Source: Casuarina equisetifolia (Eukaryota > Streptophyta > Magnoliopsida > Fagales > Casuarinaceae). From it: a stretch of DNA of 64,000 nucleotides. This document shows positions 49,613-63,200 of the stretch, piece by piece. Within the stretch, counting starts at the first letter, position 1. Every line of letters begins with the position of its first letter. A program made the position numbers and the translations under genes. The notes beneath the pieces were generated by a model. That model made no database searches. It was given only the letters and a program-made list of their open reading frames with translations, and had not been told where the DNA came from. Where the stretch lies: the NCBI GenBank assembly GCA_028551475.1, contig CM052358.1, positions 19,804,853 through 19,868,852 of the forward strand. The letters run 5' to 3'.

Positions 49613-51220
49613 ATGTCAAGCTGTTCTGTGCTCCGAGTGCTCTTGCTGTTCTTCATTGTTTCAGGTATGTTAGTGTTCTGTCTTCTACCCTGTTTTGTTG
49701 CTGTTAATCTGGTTGGTTACTCTGAAAGTGCAGGAAAAGAAAGAGCAGAGGAGGGTCCTCATGATAGATAGTTCTAAGTCCAGCTTGGATTTCTCTTTTC
49801 TTTCTCTTTTTGCTTTTTCTTTGTAAAAACGTGTATAGGCAGGAACAATGCTCTGCTTTTATCATATCTTGCCTCTGTTTTCCCACCAACCATTATAAGT
49901 TCTAGGTATCTAGATTTCTGATCTGAGGGTCTACTGCTTATTGGTGGAGAAGTGTAATAGCTGCCTAGATTTATGATATCTATTTGCAGTTAGGATAATT
50001 TTGTTTTGTTCACAGCACTCTGACTCTGCTTTTCACTCTGTTTCAGATTCATTTGTGCAAATTTTGAGCGCTGGAGTCGGAATAAACTATGGACAGATCG
50101 CCAACAATCTCCCTTCCCCCTCTCGCGTTGCCGTCCTCCTTAGATCTCTGAACATAAGCAGAGTAAAACTCTACGACGCTGATCCCAATGTTCTGCTCGC
50201 CTTTGCCAACTCAAACGTTGAATTCATAGTTGGTTTAAACGAGAATCTGCAGAACATGGCCGACCCCATTAAAGCTCAGAGTTGGGTTGAGCAGCGAGTT
50301 CTACCGCACCTTCCTCAGATTACATGTATCCTTGTGGGCAACGAGGTGTTCAACAGCAATGACACTCAGATGATGGCGAACCTCCTGCCGGCAATGAAAG
50401 CAGTGCATCAAGCTGTTGTTAATCTTGGAGTGGATAAACAAGTTACAATCACAACGGCGCATTCTCTCTACATTTTGGGCAACTCTTATCCTCCATCTGC
50501 CGGGATTTTCAAGCAAAATCTTGCTGAATACATCCAGCCCCTTCTGGACTTTCAAGCTCAGATCAAATCGCCATTCTTAATAAACGCGTATCCGTTTTTT
50601 GCATACAAGGATAGCCCAAATGAAGTGCCGCTAGAGTATGTGCTGTTTCAACCAAACCAGGGGACAACCGACACAAATACGAATTTGCACTACGATAACA
50701 TGTTGTATGCTCAGATTGATGCCGTCTATGCAGCCATAAAAGCAATGGGGCATACCGATATTGAGGTTAGAATTTCAGAGACGGGTTGGCCGTCGAGGGG
50801 GGATGAAGATGAAGTCGGTGCTACAACGGAGAACGCAGAATTATATAATAGTAACTTGCTGCAACGAATAGCAGCGAAGCAAGGGACTCCTGGAAGACCC
50901 TCAACTCCCATTGACATATACGTTTTTGCACTTTTCAATGAGAATTTAAAGCCTGGTCCGGCATCAGAGAGGAACTACGGCCTGTACTATCCCGACGGCA
51001 CGCCGGTTTACAACATCGGAATACAAGGCTATCTCCCGGGGACGGTTTCAGCATCCAATAAGAACGTAAGAGATCCACTGTCGGAAACTTGCATCATATC
51101 TGCAGTCTCTGTTTTCCTAGTTCTTTCTTCTAATTCCAGGGTCCGTGCTTTCTTTTCCAGGCTGCTCTGTCTATCTTCGTCTTTCTGGTGTACCTTACGG
51201 CATACTTAATTTTTTCTTAA
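49613..51220 (+). CDS. Glucan endo-1,3-beta-glucosidase (GH17), GPI-anchored, 376 aa
   Basis: Hydrolyses beta-1,3-glucan (callose) at the cell surface or wall. Exons: 49613-49664, 50047-51065, 51161-51220, all GT-AG. The signal peptide is split by intron 1, as is usual in GH17 genes. The mature enzyme starts near GVGINYGQIANNLPSP. The acid/base is Glu117 in LVGNEVF and the nucleophile Glu262 in RISETGWPSRGDEDEVG; also NAYPFFAYKDSP and LFNENLKPGPASERNYGLY. It resembles Arabidopsis At1g32860 most, from memory. No CBM43 (X8) domain is present. The last exon encodes AALSIFVFLVYLTAYLIFS, a hydrophobic tail after a Ser/Asn-rich spacer, as a GPI signal requires. Without splicing of intron 2 the frame would instead run on to 51209 with a less hydrophobic end. 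Defence, plasmodesmal and developmental roles are all possible. Confidence 0.93.
51161..51220 (+). other. Terminal mini-exon of the GH17 gene
   Basis: Sixty bases after acceptor TCTTTTCCAG, joined to donor AAC|GTAAGA at 51065. Supplies 19 residues, nearly all hydrophobic, then TAA. The model is chosen because it gives a canonical GPI tail and uses two strong splice sites. Confidence 0.82.
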
Positions 51221-51239
51221 ACCCTTATGAATAAGGTGT

Positions 51240-54200
51240 CCGAAAGATCAAGGGAAGAAGGGGGTTTTCTGGAGTCATACAAATCCAGGAGAAGTTACTG
51301 CAGGTAAGAATTTCGATTACTTTTCTGTGGTCCACAATTTTGATTTTTTCTTTTATAAAACGTCATTGTATCCTATTTTTTGCTTGCCACGCCGCCGAAA
51401 TGAAGATTGAAAGCAGGTGCATCGAAGAACAAAATTTCATTTTCCTTGCTTTTCAATTGTATATTGTATTCAGATTCTCTTGGACTTTCACACAATAGAG
51501 GTCTTGCAGAAAACAACAACCTCCAAATCATGTCAACGGAAAAATATATGGAATTTCTCTTTGTAGAAAGGTTCAACCACACGGAATCTTTAACGTAGAG
51601 CCAGAGAATTGCTTTCAACTTTATGCATGCTCCAAATAGACCCTTGAGATCAAATTTCTGTGATCACAGAGGTCTGTTGAACCCTAAAATTCACGAAGCC
51701 AAACTCTTTTGTAATTGTTTATGGAAGATAAGGTAGTGGGGTGCCATCCTTTCCATCTCCCACTTGCTTTGATGCGTGTGAATCTGTCTCTGAATGAAAT
51801 TCCTCTTGTCTTATGGAAGACAAAAGTCCAGAGCCTTCCGTCTGAAAAAGAGGCCAAAAAGTTGGTCTTTCGGCACCGTTTTTTTAATTTTTCTTTCTTA
51901 CAAGTTATCACAACTGAAACCTCAGAAGCTTTGTCTCTGCTTGTGAATCCTATCTCAATTATGGCCGCCGCTTTGTCTGTACCTTCATCTCTTCTGAACA
52001 CAAAACAAAAGCTAGTGCATCAGCCTGAGTTGGATTAGCGTCAACACAGCACGCGTGGTTGCATGCGGTTGTTTTCATAGAAATCATGGTCAATCTGCAT
52101 ACTGAAAATATCTTTAGAAAATCTACAATTTGCACTTGCTGGGTGTCTTCTGGTCCAAAGCCAAACAAGTTAGACTCAGGCAGCTGGCTACGAGTTTGAT
52201 AATAGTCGTGAAAAGTATGGCGTAAGATTATTCTGGTTTGAAAAATCCAAATACAGGTCCTGCTTTTTCTTTGTTGTTGAAAACCATGTTGAAAATGCTT
52301 TGTATATTAAAATCACATAGGATCCTTGAGCTTCAAGGTGGCTGGTGGCTTTCAACATCATGGACCATTCGATTTGAGATAAGATTCTTACATCAACATG
52401 TTCCCTATAGGAAAAGATGGCGGATGAACGGTTCCACTTGGGAATTCCAGATTCACCGTCATTCTGGACTTGCGTTGCCTCCATGCCCTGAACCTCGCCG
52501 ACCAAACTGCTTTCGGACTTCCTTTAACTCATGAGTTTAGTTACAACTGGTTTGATACAGTGGAACCCTGTGAAACCGACGTAATACCTTACGGTAGTTG
52601 GAATAACAACAAAGCTTTCTTGGGTTGTTTTCTGAAGCAAAAGTAAATAATTGAAGAGAGAAAGCTGTCTTCATAAACCCCAAGGATGTGGAACCGGTTT
52701 CCATTTAATATGTGGAAGCTGGTAGGGCAATGCTTGATGAAAGTCAAGTTTTGAGAGCATTTAATTATTCAATAACTCAAAAGTATTGGTAGGTCGCTGG
52801 TTTATTTCTGTTCATGCGGCTTGACATAGGTTTGTTTCTGTGTAGGGAGACGCTATTGGTGGAGCTTTTATTCTTGCATTTAAGTTATTAGAGCAGCTAG
52901 ATCGGAGCTTTTCTTTATCAATTACATAAGACCCGTCGTGAAGGAGGCAATTCATCTGAAAAAGGAAAGAACAATAAACTTTTGCGGCGGAAATGAGGAA
53001 TACAGATTCTTATTTAAGAAAAAAGAAAGGTCCAATAATTAGTAAGGGAGAACTTGAAGAATATTTTGAGGGGTAGGTCATAGGAATCTCTTAGTCATAG
53101 CTTTGGTTGTATGTTTGGCGTAGACTCTTCATTTTCCAGAGAACTTTATTCACTTATTTGGTAATACTGATCTCTGCTTGTATTTTTTATACTATTTATA
53201 ATTTCTATCATATTTACCGGTTCTTCTCAATGCATGCTTGTCCTTGTATTCTTCTCCCATATGAACCCACGAGAAGCTGTTACTGCTTCCACCAATGGCA
53301 GAAGATTGATTGAAAATCGTAGTGAGAGATTCTCACTCAAGGTTGGCACGAGGCAAATCAATTGTCAGTTTAACGAACGAATAATTTTAGTAGTTGTGGA
53401 ACCAAATTGTCCTTGACAAGCACCAAGCTGGCTAGCCATTGGAGACACTGACTGAGTGGAGAGAATGGGGTTCTACCGGGAGTTGAGACTTCAAATCTCT
53501 GATTTGATTACCCAACCACCAGGCTCTATAGAAATGATTGACCCAAAAGTCAGACATTGTTCTTGTTTTAGCCAACAACCTACTCTCCTAGGTCCTCGGC
53601 AGGATAAAAAGTACCCATGTTGCAGTCCCAATCAAGAGGCGATTATTTGAAATACGTTATACAAGCCTTGTGCTAGCTCTTCAGCTTTTCTATGCAATTA
53701 TCAAGACTGAAATGACCTCTTTATTAATCATGCTTCGCGAAGATATAGCAGAACCATTTATCGTAATCATGAAAAGTGACCACAACCGCTGATAATTGGA
53801 GAATTCATGACTTCGTTTGGTTTCTTGCTAAGTTTGGATTTATGAAGCAAGAAAAATCATTGGATCGCACTCTTGGATTTCCACCAACTTTAATATAAAA
53901 TCTATCGATAGAGCGACGTTTTGTTGGACAACAAACGTAGCAACTCAGCATTAGCTGAAGGAACCAGAATCCTTGAGAACACAAACTCTTCACTCTCTTG
54001 ACTGAAGTGACGCTGATGATTGCGAAAAAGAAGATTGCGTGACGCCAACGGCAAAGCTAGATAAACCACACGGAATGGATATGACCAGAAGGTTGAAGAA
54101 AAAACATCTTGTATTTTCTGGATAAATACGCATCAAAACAGACTGTAAAAACTTAAGCTCCAGTTTTGTAGTTCGAACACAAATCCAACACTGAATTCTA

Positions 54201-54300
54201 CATTCCAGCAATCTCATTGTTTGATCGTTTATCACTTCATCGACAAGGGAAATAACAAGTGGAAAGCTTGAACTAGATGTAAATTCAGTCATGTAAAACA
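51240..54300. other. Region downstream of GH17 without a supported gene
   Basis: The first part is the GH17 3' UTR; a donor-like CAG|GTAAGA at about 51,302 raises the chance of a 3'-UTR intron. Moderately open frames on both strands (for example 51715-52038 and 52238-52534) do not resemble any family I know and overlap each other. Confidence 0.45.
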
Positions 54301-54671
54301 TGATATCTATAAGAAGCTGGCCTATATTCCTAAAAGGCTTTGTAAGGAGCATGGATACTACTACTAATAAAGTCATTAATAAAGGCTTTGTCAGTCATTA
54401 AAAATTGATGTGAGATAATCTCCAACACCCCCTTGCACGTGCAACCCACTAGGGACAAACATGGAGATACACTCGCACATGGATGGTGATCACAATGGGG
54501 ACTAATTGGGCAAAGATGACCAATTCACATGACACAGCTTACCAAACTTGCCCTGATACCATATAAGAAGCAGGCATATCTCCTCAAAAGACCTCGTAAG
54601 GAGTAGAGATACTGCTACTAATAAAGCTGTTAACATAGCTATGAGAAACCGATGTGGGACAATCTCTAACA
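54301..54671. mobile_element. Duplicated LTR-like terminus
   Basis: Two related segments in direct orientation, 54301-54427 and 54554-54671, both begin TGATA(C/T)C with ATAAGAAGC. Both include AAGGAG..GATACT.CTACTAATAAAG, and both end GATGTG(A/G)GA(T/C)AATCTC(C/T)AACA. The reverse complement of the end reads TGTT(A/G)GAGATT.TC.CACATC, a motif I associate with plant LTR and TRIM termini. The 126 bases between them are not repeated. The pair may be a nested or truncated element. No coding part is visible. Confidence 0.45.
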
Positions 54672-57240
54672 ATATTAGCCTTTATTTTGGTTAGAGCTTA
54701 CACATGACTAATCTAAGGAAGATTGAGAACTTTGTGAGAAATTGTAGCTTTTCCCCATATTCAATCTGAAACCATGAATCAATTGCCTCACAATTTTCAC
54801 ACAAGAACACTAACATAAATGAGAAATAGAGGACCGAGTGAACATTCTACTTTAATAATTAACAAAAACCCAAATATAGGTCATTCAAGCTAAAGATTAC
54901 AAATACAACTTATAACAGCCCAAATTAAAAAAAAAAGTTAATACAAATCCCTAGTAAATCAAAATCCAATATTTAGATTATAGAGTACTCAAACACCATC
55001 TAGAGTCATCTACAAGATACATTTTCTTCATCATCAATTTTGACATCAAGCCTCCTACTAGGTTGAGTAGTCATTTCTCTAGACCTTTCACAGAGTTTCT
55101 TATGTCATGTAGAAAGTTTTTTCCTAGCTTGAACACATGATTATTCAAAATTAGTTGTATTAAAGTGTGAGAGCCCATCCTAAACCACAATGCATTAGTT
55201 AGGAAAACTTAATCACTTATAAGGGCCCATCCCCTACATGCATGTTGCTATAAGCATTGCATACAGATAAAAGCCTAATTTCATGGCTTGTAGGATTGTA
55301 AAATGGAGCCTGATCCCTAACTTTGATCCATATTAAAGCGTGACAGCCTATTCCAAAATCTTAAGACATTAATGATGAAAACTTTAGCACTTATAAGGCT
55401 TTTTTTTTCACACTTTCAGTGCAAGGCAATACCCATTCCTAACAACTTCCTTACTTTTATTAGGCCAACTTTTACTTGATCTCAAACATTGAGATTTCAC
55501 ATTGTCTCCAACATCTTCTCTTTATGCATACATTTCACTCCAATTTTATCTTTAAGCTCATGTTGTCTTCTTTGGCAATCCTTTGGTGAAAAAATTAGCT
55601 AACTAATTATAGCTATCGCAATGTTCCGACAAGATCTCTTTTTCCTTTTTTTTTTTTTTTTTTTAACTACTTTTGAGAAAGTTCACTTTGAGGGTGCAAG
55701 TGTGACAAATAAGATTTCTTGCCATGTTAATTGCAAATTTGTTGTGATACTAGATTGTGCTACCTCTTGATTGCTTTGCTATTATTTCTTTTAACACACT
55801 TAGGTAGCCAAATGTGTTGACTAGTAGCCAATGAATAACAATGATTGCCTTATTTTTAATTTTTTTTTTAAAAAAGTTAAGCTTATGCTAAAAAGATAAC
55901 TAGGTGTGCTTTTGGAATCTTGAGTGCCTCCTCTTTAGTCATAGTCTAAATATCCTATCAACTTGAACTTTTTGTTAGCCTTAAATAGAAGACCATAATT
56001 TAGAATTTCTTAAAGAGATCTCATTCTAATTAGGAGGGTAGTGATGACTCACTTATCATATCATTTTTAGAATTACCTCCTTGGATGCCAAATGTAGGAA
56101 AAGTTTTTATCCTTACGAATCATCTAAGGTGTGCACTACTTTGTTCAAAATTTTACTAAAAGATTACTTAAAATACCTATGACTAGAAGTTTTTTCCGTT
56201 TTGGCGGAGGGTAGTTGAGAAGGATCACTGGGGCATGACAAATTGATTATTTAGGTTTAGGTAGAACATACTATACTAACCACTCAATATATATATATAA
56301 CTTAGAGGTGACTTTTATGCATCTTTAAATACCTCACGAATTAGTAAACATTTGGTGAAACCATTGAGGTCAATCATTACTTTTGCTAAGACTTTCTTGA
56401 CACATGCAAAATCAGTATCAATGCCAATAGTACCTACTAGGGTGTCTTTCCATTTTCATTTAGGCCTTTTAAAAGGCAAGTAACAAGTGCACTTCATTAA
56501 CTTACTTTAACTTGCTTTCCAAGTTACATAACTTTGTTGATATATATGTTTACTTCCATCACCACAATTCATCATGCCATGAGATTTGCATTATTCCAAG
56601 TCATTAATGGAGACTTTAATTTCATGGAGCATATGCAAAAAGTTATCCTTTCCGACATTAAGATGCTTCGGATTGACTGGTTAGGAATGACCACCTTACT
56701 TAACAATCTATTGAAAGTAAAAGATGCCATACCTTTTATAACCATTTTAAGTTCGGCACCGAAAAAAACTTGTGTATTAATAACAAGTTCCTAACCATTT
56801 ATTAGTCCACAGCAAGCATAGGATAAATAAGTCTTTGTGAATTTGTAGATCTCCTCAAAATCTTATGACAATTCATCCTTAACAATACTAGCACATGATG
56901 ATAGGCCTTTATGAATTTCCTTCATCTTCCTTCATCAATCCCCAATAATTAAGCCTTTATGAATTTCTGACCTCCCTTAATCTTATGTTAGATCATCAAA
57001 ATAGATTGCATAGGCATCCATGAATTTCCTTCGTTCCTTATGAGAATTTATAAAAAACAAATGGCATAGGCCTTTGCAAATTTCCTCTCTCCCTTGACCT
57101 TATGATGGTTCACTAGTTCACGACAATATCTTCCAATTATATCTTGCTCATCCAACTTTTATTTGCATGGATCCAAAATGGAGGAGGCACCAACATCTAA
57201 GGTTCCAAAGTTGATGATAATGACAAACATAACTAGTGAT
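54672..57240. other. AT-rich sequence at the left edge of the repeat array
   Basis: No gene. Includes long T runs (about 55,641-55,662) and AT-rich phrases partly similar to the array that follows, for example the pair beginning 'agagcccatcc' and 'cctattccaaaatctt' at 55.15-55.40 kb, each followed by 'cacttataagg'. Probably older repeat material. Confidence 0.4.
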
Positions 57241-60200
57241 AAACTTGAAGCATTCTAATTAGTTCCTTCATTTGTTGATCTTCAACACTTCATCTACATT
57301 AGTAATTCAGACTACCTTAGCAGTTTTGGCCATCTCAGCAACTTTGACTCCCTTATATGTTATCCGCTTTTAGATGCACCTTCATTCCCATTATGCTATT
57401 AGTAACACAAAAGCCATAGATTCACCAATTTGAGTAAAAAATTATATTATTCTTTTCCACCATCTCAACAAAACCACGACACACATGTTTTGTTAGTTCT
57501 CATTCTTGTATTCCTAAGGAACATGTGTTGAATGTGCTTACATGAGGTTGGTAGAGTTTCCCTTGACAATAATATTGTTGTTAACAAATTTACTTCATTT
57601 AATAATTGTGAGCTAGCATTGCTCAAGTTTGAGAAGAAGAATAAAACTAAAATGGTTTATGTTATTATTTCTTTGGCTAACCACTTTGGAAACTAATTTA
57701 AAGACTGTCATGAAAAGGGGACAAATGATATTATTTCATAATTATTGAAAGGTGTATGTCTTCATTAACAAAGGAGCTACGATGAAAAAGCCACAAACTT
57801 TAATGCTTTAAAAGAGGAATAATTTCAAGTTATACATGGTTTATCTTGAACTTACAAATAAATAAAGATTTTAAATCAATGTGGAACAACCATTAGCAAT
57901 AACTTCATACAAAACGACTTACTTGAATCACTTAGGAAGGATAGGCTAAAGTGTGGGGTTCACCATTATAGTTCTTTGCTACTTTAGGATCACTCTTGTC
58001 CCCATGAGTTCTTTGTTCCTTCTTGACAAAATACTTTTGACTTATCAAATTGGTAGTTGTTGAGTGGAAGAAAATCAAAGATTATAAGTGATCCTAAAGT
58101 AATTGCTAGTTACATAGGTGAAAGTGAAAAAAACACCTATAATTTTATTTTATTTTTCTAATCTAAGGAGTAAAGAACTCATGGAGACAAGAGTGATCTC
58201 CAAGTAATTAGCTCAAAAAAAATCAATATGATTGGAAGGAAAGAGGATCACGTGGAGATGATGCAATAGCTTATGATAGTGTTGAAACCAACTTTTTAGC
58301 AAAATAGGAGGTGTGCATTCTAAAAAAAAATATTTAGCTAATTGGAATGACTAACATAAGAGGTTTGCTTGTAAAGTTATTTTCAAACCTTGATGTTTAG
58401 AATTTCAAATTGAGATATGCCTTTTATATGAAAATGTTCCCTTGAGAACTTGAAGCATTCTAATAAGTTTCTTTGTTCACCCACTGATCTTTAACACTTA
58501 TTCTATATCAATGATTCTAATTATCCTCATAGTTTTGACTTCTCCTTCCTTACCTATTTCAAATGCACCTTCATCCGCACCATGCTCATTGGTGTCCAAA
58601 AAGCCATAGATTTATCTATTGGAGCCAAAAATTATATTGCTCTCTTCCACCATGTTATGAAAGCAATGACACCCATGTGTTTTATTTTGGTTTTTACTTA
58701 CGTATTTCCTTAGAACACATTGCGTTGGATGCGATTTAGCATGAGGCAACTAGAGTCTCTTTAGCCATAAGGTCTTGTTAGCTAATTTACTTTACTTGAT
58801 AATTGCAAGCTAGCATTACTCAAGCTTGAGTTATAGATTTTAAAGAGAATAAAATTAAAATGGTTGATGCTAATTTACCTTAATTGATAATTGCTTGAAA
58901 GTTGTATGTCTTTATTGTCAAAGAGTTGCTATGAATAAGCCATAAACCTTTAGTGCTCCTCAACAAAGAGGGATAATTTCAAGTTACACATGCTTTGCCT
59001 TAAAGTTGTAGATGGAATAAAAATTGTAAATCAATGTGGAACAATCATTAGCAATAACTTCTTGCAAAAGGACTACTTGAATCACTTAGTATAAAAGGCT
59101 AAAGTGTAAAGTTCACTAATATAGTCCAAAAAGCCCATGTTATACTTCTTTTCCCTCCACATTTGACAAATAAATTGAGCATTAAGCATGTGAAAGGATG
59201 CTACATTATGGGCCTTTTAGTATTGGAAAAACACTTTTGGCTTATCAAATTGTTAAAATGCTGAGCAGAAGGGACCAAAGATTCTAAGTGGCCATAAATT
59301 AATTGCTAGTTACTAGGGTGAAAATAAAGAAAAACATTTCTAATTTTTTTACTGAAGCCAATAAGAAGCAAAGAACTCCAGAGTGATCTCTATACAATTA
59401 TTGTAGAAGAAATCAATGTAATTGGTAAGTGAAGAATTTTTAGGAAGAGTAGAAAGTGGTGCAAATCATGATATATTTACATTAAAAAGACCAAATCTTT
59501 ACAATGAAAATATATAAACTATACAAGAGAAATAAGCTATTTGCTTATTCACTAAAGAAGGAAAAAAAATTATGTATATATAGATACAAAACAAAACAAA
59601 AAGTTATTTAGCATAGGCCTAAATACACCAATCAAATGCCCATTTTTAAAGAGGGGGGGGGGGGAGGGCACGACAGTATGAATTATGTTGCCCACCTATG
59701 TGCTATCTTAACCATGGAAATGATTGAAATGTTCATGAATATGGACTTCTATAATGGATAGTAAACCCCTCATCATATCTATAACATAGTTTCCATTGTG
59801 AAGAAGAATACAAACAATGCCTATAGTCCTCAATAATTAGTTAAAAGCATTGCATGGAAATGTTGTAATAGCTTACGGTAGTGTTGTGAACTAGTTTCTT
59901 AGCAAGATAAATGGTGTACATTCTCTTAACAATATTTGGCTTATTAGGATGACCAACAAAAAGGTTTGCTTAATGAACCTCTTTTAAAACCTTGATATTT
60001 AGAAGTTCAAATTAAGGTAGGCCTTTTTAATGAAAAGGCTGTTAAAGACATAAGGCTTTCTAATTAGTTTTTTTACTCACTTGTTGATCTTTAACACTTC
60101 ATCTACTTTAGCAATTCTAACAACCCCATTAGTTTTGACAACATTAGGAGCTTTGACTCCTCCACATGTTGCTTCCCTTTTAAATGCACCTTCATCCTTA

Positions 60201-63200
60201 TTATGCTCATCAATATCCTAAAAGCCATGGATTCACCAATTTGACAAAAATTGTACTACTCTTTTCCACCATCTCACCAAAGCAATGACACCTTTGTGCT
60301 CTATATTGGTTTTCATTCTTGTATTTCTAAAGAACACATTGAGTTGAATATGATTTAAGGTAAGGCTCTTAGAGTTTCTCTAGCCATAGGATATTTACTA
60401 GTAAATTTATTCTACTTGATAATTATAAGTTATTGTTGCTCAAGCTTTAGTTGTAAGAATAATGCTAAAATGGTTGATGTCATTCTTTTGGCTAACTAAC
60501 ATTGTAAAGTAAGTTAAAGACTAAGTTATAACAAGAGAACAAATGACATTATCTCATTATGCTTAAAAGGTATATGTCTTCATAATTGTTACAAAAGAGC
60601 TACATACCTCTAACATTTTTTAAAAAGAGATGGTTTCAAGTTATATGTGCTTTGTTTTAAAGCTGCAGATCGAATGAAGATTGCAAATCAAGGTGGAACT
60701 ACTGTTAGTAATAACTTTATGTAAAAGAACTTACTTGAATCACTTAGTATAGTTGCGTTAAGTGTGGAGTTCACCAAAATAGTTTGAAGAGCCTATGCTG
60801 TGCATCTTTTGTCTTCCTTGTGAACATTTAAAAGTTTATTGCTCATACATAGAACTTTAATGGTGCAAAACTTGAAGTCAATGTAAAAGGAGTAAATAAC
60901 TTGTGGAGACAAGAGTGATCTCCATATAATTATTGTAGACAAAATTAATGTCATTAGTAAGGTAAGAGGATCATATGGAGATGTTGTAACAACTTATGAT
61001 TATGTTGTGTAAACCAATTTCTTAGCAAGATAAGTAGTGTGCATTCCTTGAATAATATTTGGCTTATTGGAATAACCAATAGAAAATGTTTGCTTAGTAT
61101 AGCCTTTTTAAGACCTCAATGCTTAGAAGTTTAAATTAGAATAGACCTTTATGATGAAAATTGTCACTTAGAGATTCTTTAAATGTACACAAGCCAAGAA
61201 AAATAGAATTTGTTTCTTATTATGGATGTGAACATTTAAAAGCTTGATACTCATATACAAAACTTTAGAGGTGCCAAATTTGAAATAGAGTAAAAAGAGC
61301 AAAGAACTTGTGGAGACAAAAGTGATTTCCAAGTAATTATTGTAAATGAGATTAATGTGATTGGTAAGGAAAAAGTATCTCATGGAAATGCTAAAATAAC
61401 TTATGGTAGTACTATAAATTGATGACATTTAATGACTAATGGAGCATTTTTCATTGATTTAAAATCATAAATTTGTCACATCCTAATGGTCCTACTTAAC
61501 TACCTTTCTTTAAAGGGAAAAAGCTTTTGGTTATAAGGGCTTCAAGTAATGACGAGCTTTTAAAATCAAATAATATCAAAGTTTAGATTGATTCACTACA
61601 ACTTTCATTAACCTTTAGCTTAAAAATATGTTTTGGTAGGTGAGGAGCACCACTTTTACCTTAATCAACTTTAAATATAAGGTGTAATTAGTATGTAGAG
61701 AAATGTTAGAGATGAAAGTATCACATAAAAATTTGTGATCATTGAGTAATGCTTAAATATAAAAAATATTTTCCTAACTTATAAACTATCTTTTAGGCTT
61801 TTAATGACTTGATCACCAATAAATATTCTCAATTCTTCTAACTCATAAATTTCTTTTCTTTATGATAATATCATAACCAAATAATCAAGTAAAGAAGAAA
61901 TTGATAATAACAAAAGTATCATATTGTCTTCTTTTTTAATTTTTCCCAAGTTTAACATGCTGTATTTCTTTTCAAGTGTAACTTATTTGTTAAATTTACA
62001 TGTACACAAACTCTTATCTTTCCATTATGTCGTCTTAACTTTCTTATCATCAAGTACTTCTAACATGGCTTTAATTTTTTATTGCATTAGCAATAACATC
62101 CATCTTTTCATATTTATCTTCATCAATTTTACATGTTTCTCCTTTCTTTTCCTCTTTTTTTTGGTTAATAATGACTTATGAACTCATTGAATCCAATTTT
62201 TTTATGATGACTAGAATAGATTACGATAATGTTGTAAACCAATTTCTCAACAAGATAATTAGTGTGCATTCTTTAACAACATTTGGCTTATTGGAATGAT
62301 TAATTTAAGGTTTGCTTGATGAGGCCCTTTTAAAACCACAAAGCTTAGAAGTTCAAATTGAGATAGGCATTTTTTATGAAAATAATTGCTTAAAGACAAA
62401 AGGCATCCTAATTAGTTTCTTTGCTCACATTTTTATCTTTAACACTTTATCTACAACAATAATTCCTAATATCCTTGTAGTTTTAACTACATCAGTAACT
62501 TTGACTCTCCCACATAACATTCTTATTTTCTAATGCACCTTCATCCTTATTATGCTCATTGGTATCCCAAAAGCCATAGATCTTCAAACTCAAAAAGCCT
62601 ATTACTAGTTTCCACTATCTTGTTGAAGTTATGACACCCTTGTGTTTTGCATTGGTTTTTATTTTTGTATTTCCCAAGAACACATCACAATTAATGTAAT
62701 CTAGAATGAGGTTGTTAGAGTTTCTTTGGTCATAGGATCTTTGTTAGCATTTTCACTCTCTTGATAATTGCAAGTTAGTGTTTCTTAAGCCTAAGTTGTA
62801 GATTTTAAAGAAGAAGAATAAAACTAAAATGTGTTTAATGATATTCTTTTGGCCAATTAACTTTGGCAAGGAAGTTAGAGACAAAGTCATGACAAAAGAA
62901 CAAATGATATCATTTCATTATGCATGAAAGGAGTATATCTTCATTGTCAAAGGACCTATTGTAAAGGAGCCATAAACTTCTAGTTCTCCTTAAAGCGTAT
63001 AAAAAATATGAAATAATGAAGTTAAAAATCCAAAAAAAAAAAAAATTAGGTCTAACAGTTATTATGTAATATACAAGAATTGGAAGAAGTAAGCTTAGAA
63101 ATGCATGGAAAGATAGTGGTTATGTAATGGCATGAGTCATGATATCAATCCAAGTGTTATATTAATCATGGAGAGGTTTGAAATGTTCAAAATTTATGCT

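Noticed and set aside
51066..51209. Reading the GH17 frame straight through to the stop at 51209
   Set aside because: A strong donor (GTAAGA) and acceptor (TTTTCCAG) give a canonical GPI tail; read-through is kept only as a possible isoform.
51961..52038. Short frame starting MAAALSVPSSLL that looks like a plastid transit peptide
   Set aside because: It stops after 25 residues, has no donor before the stop and no recognisable continuation.
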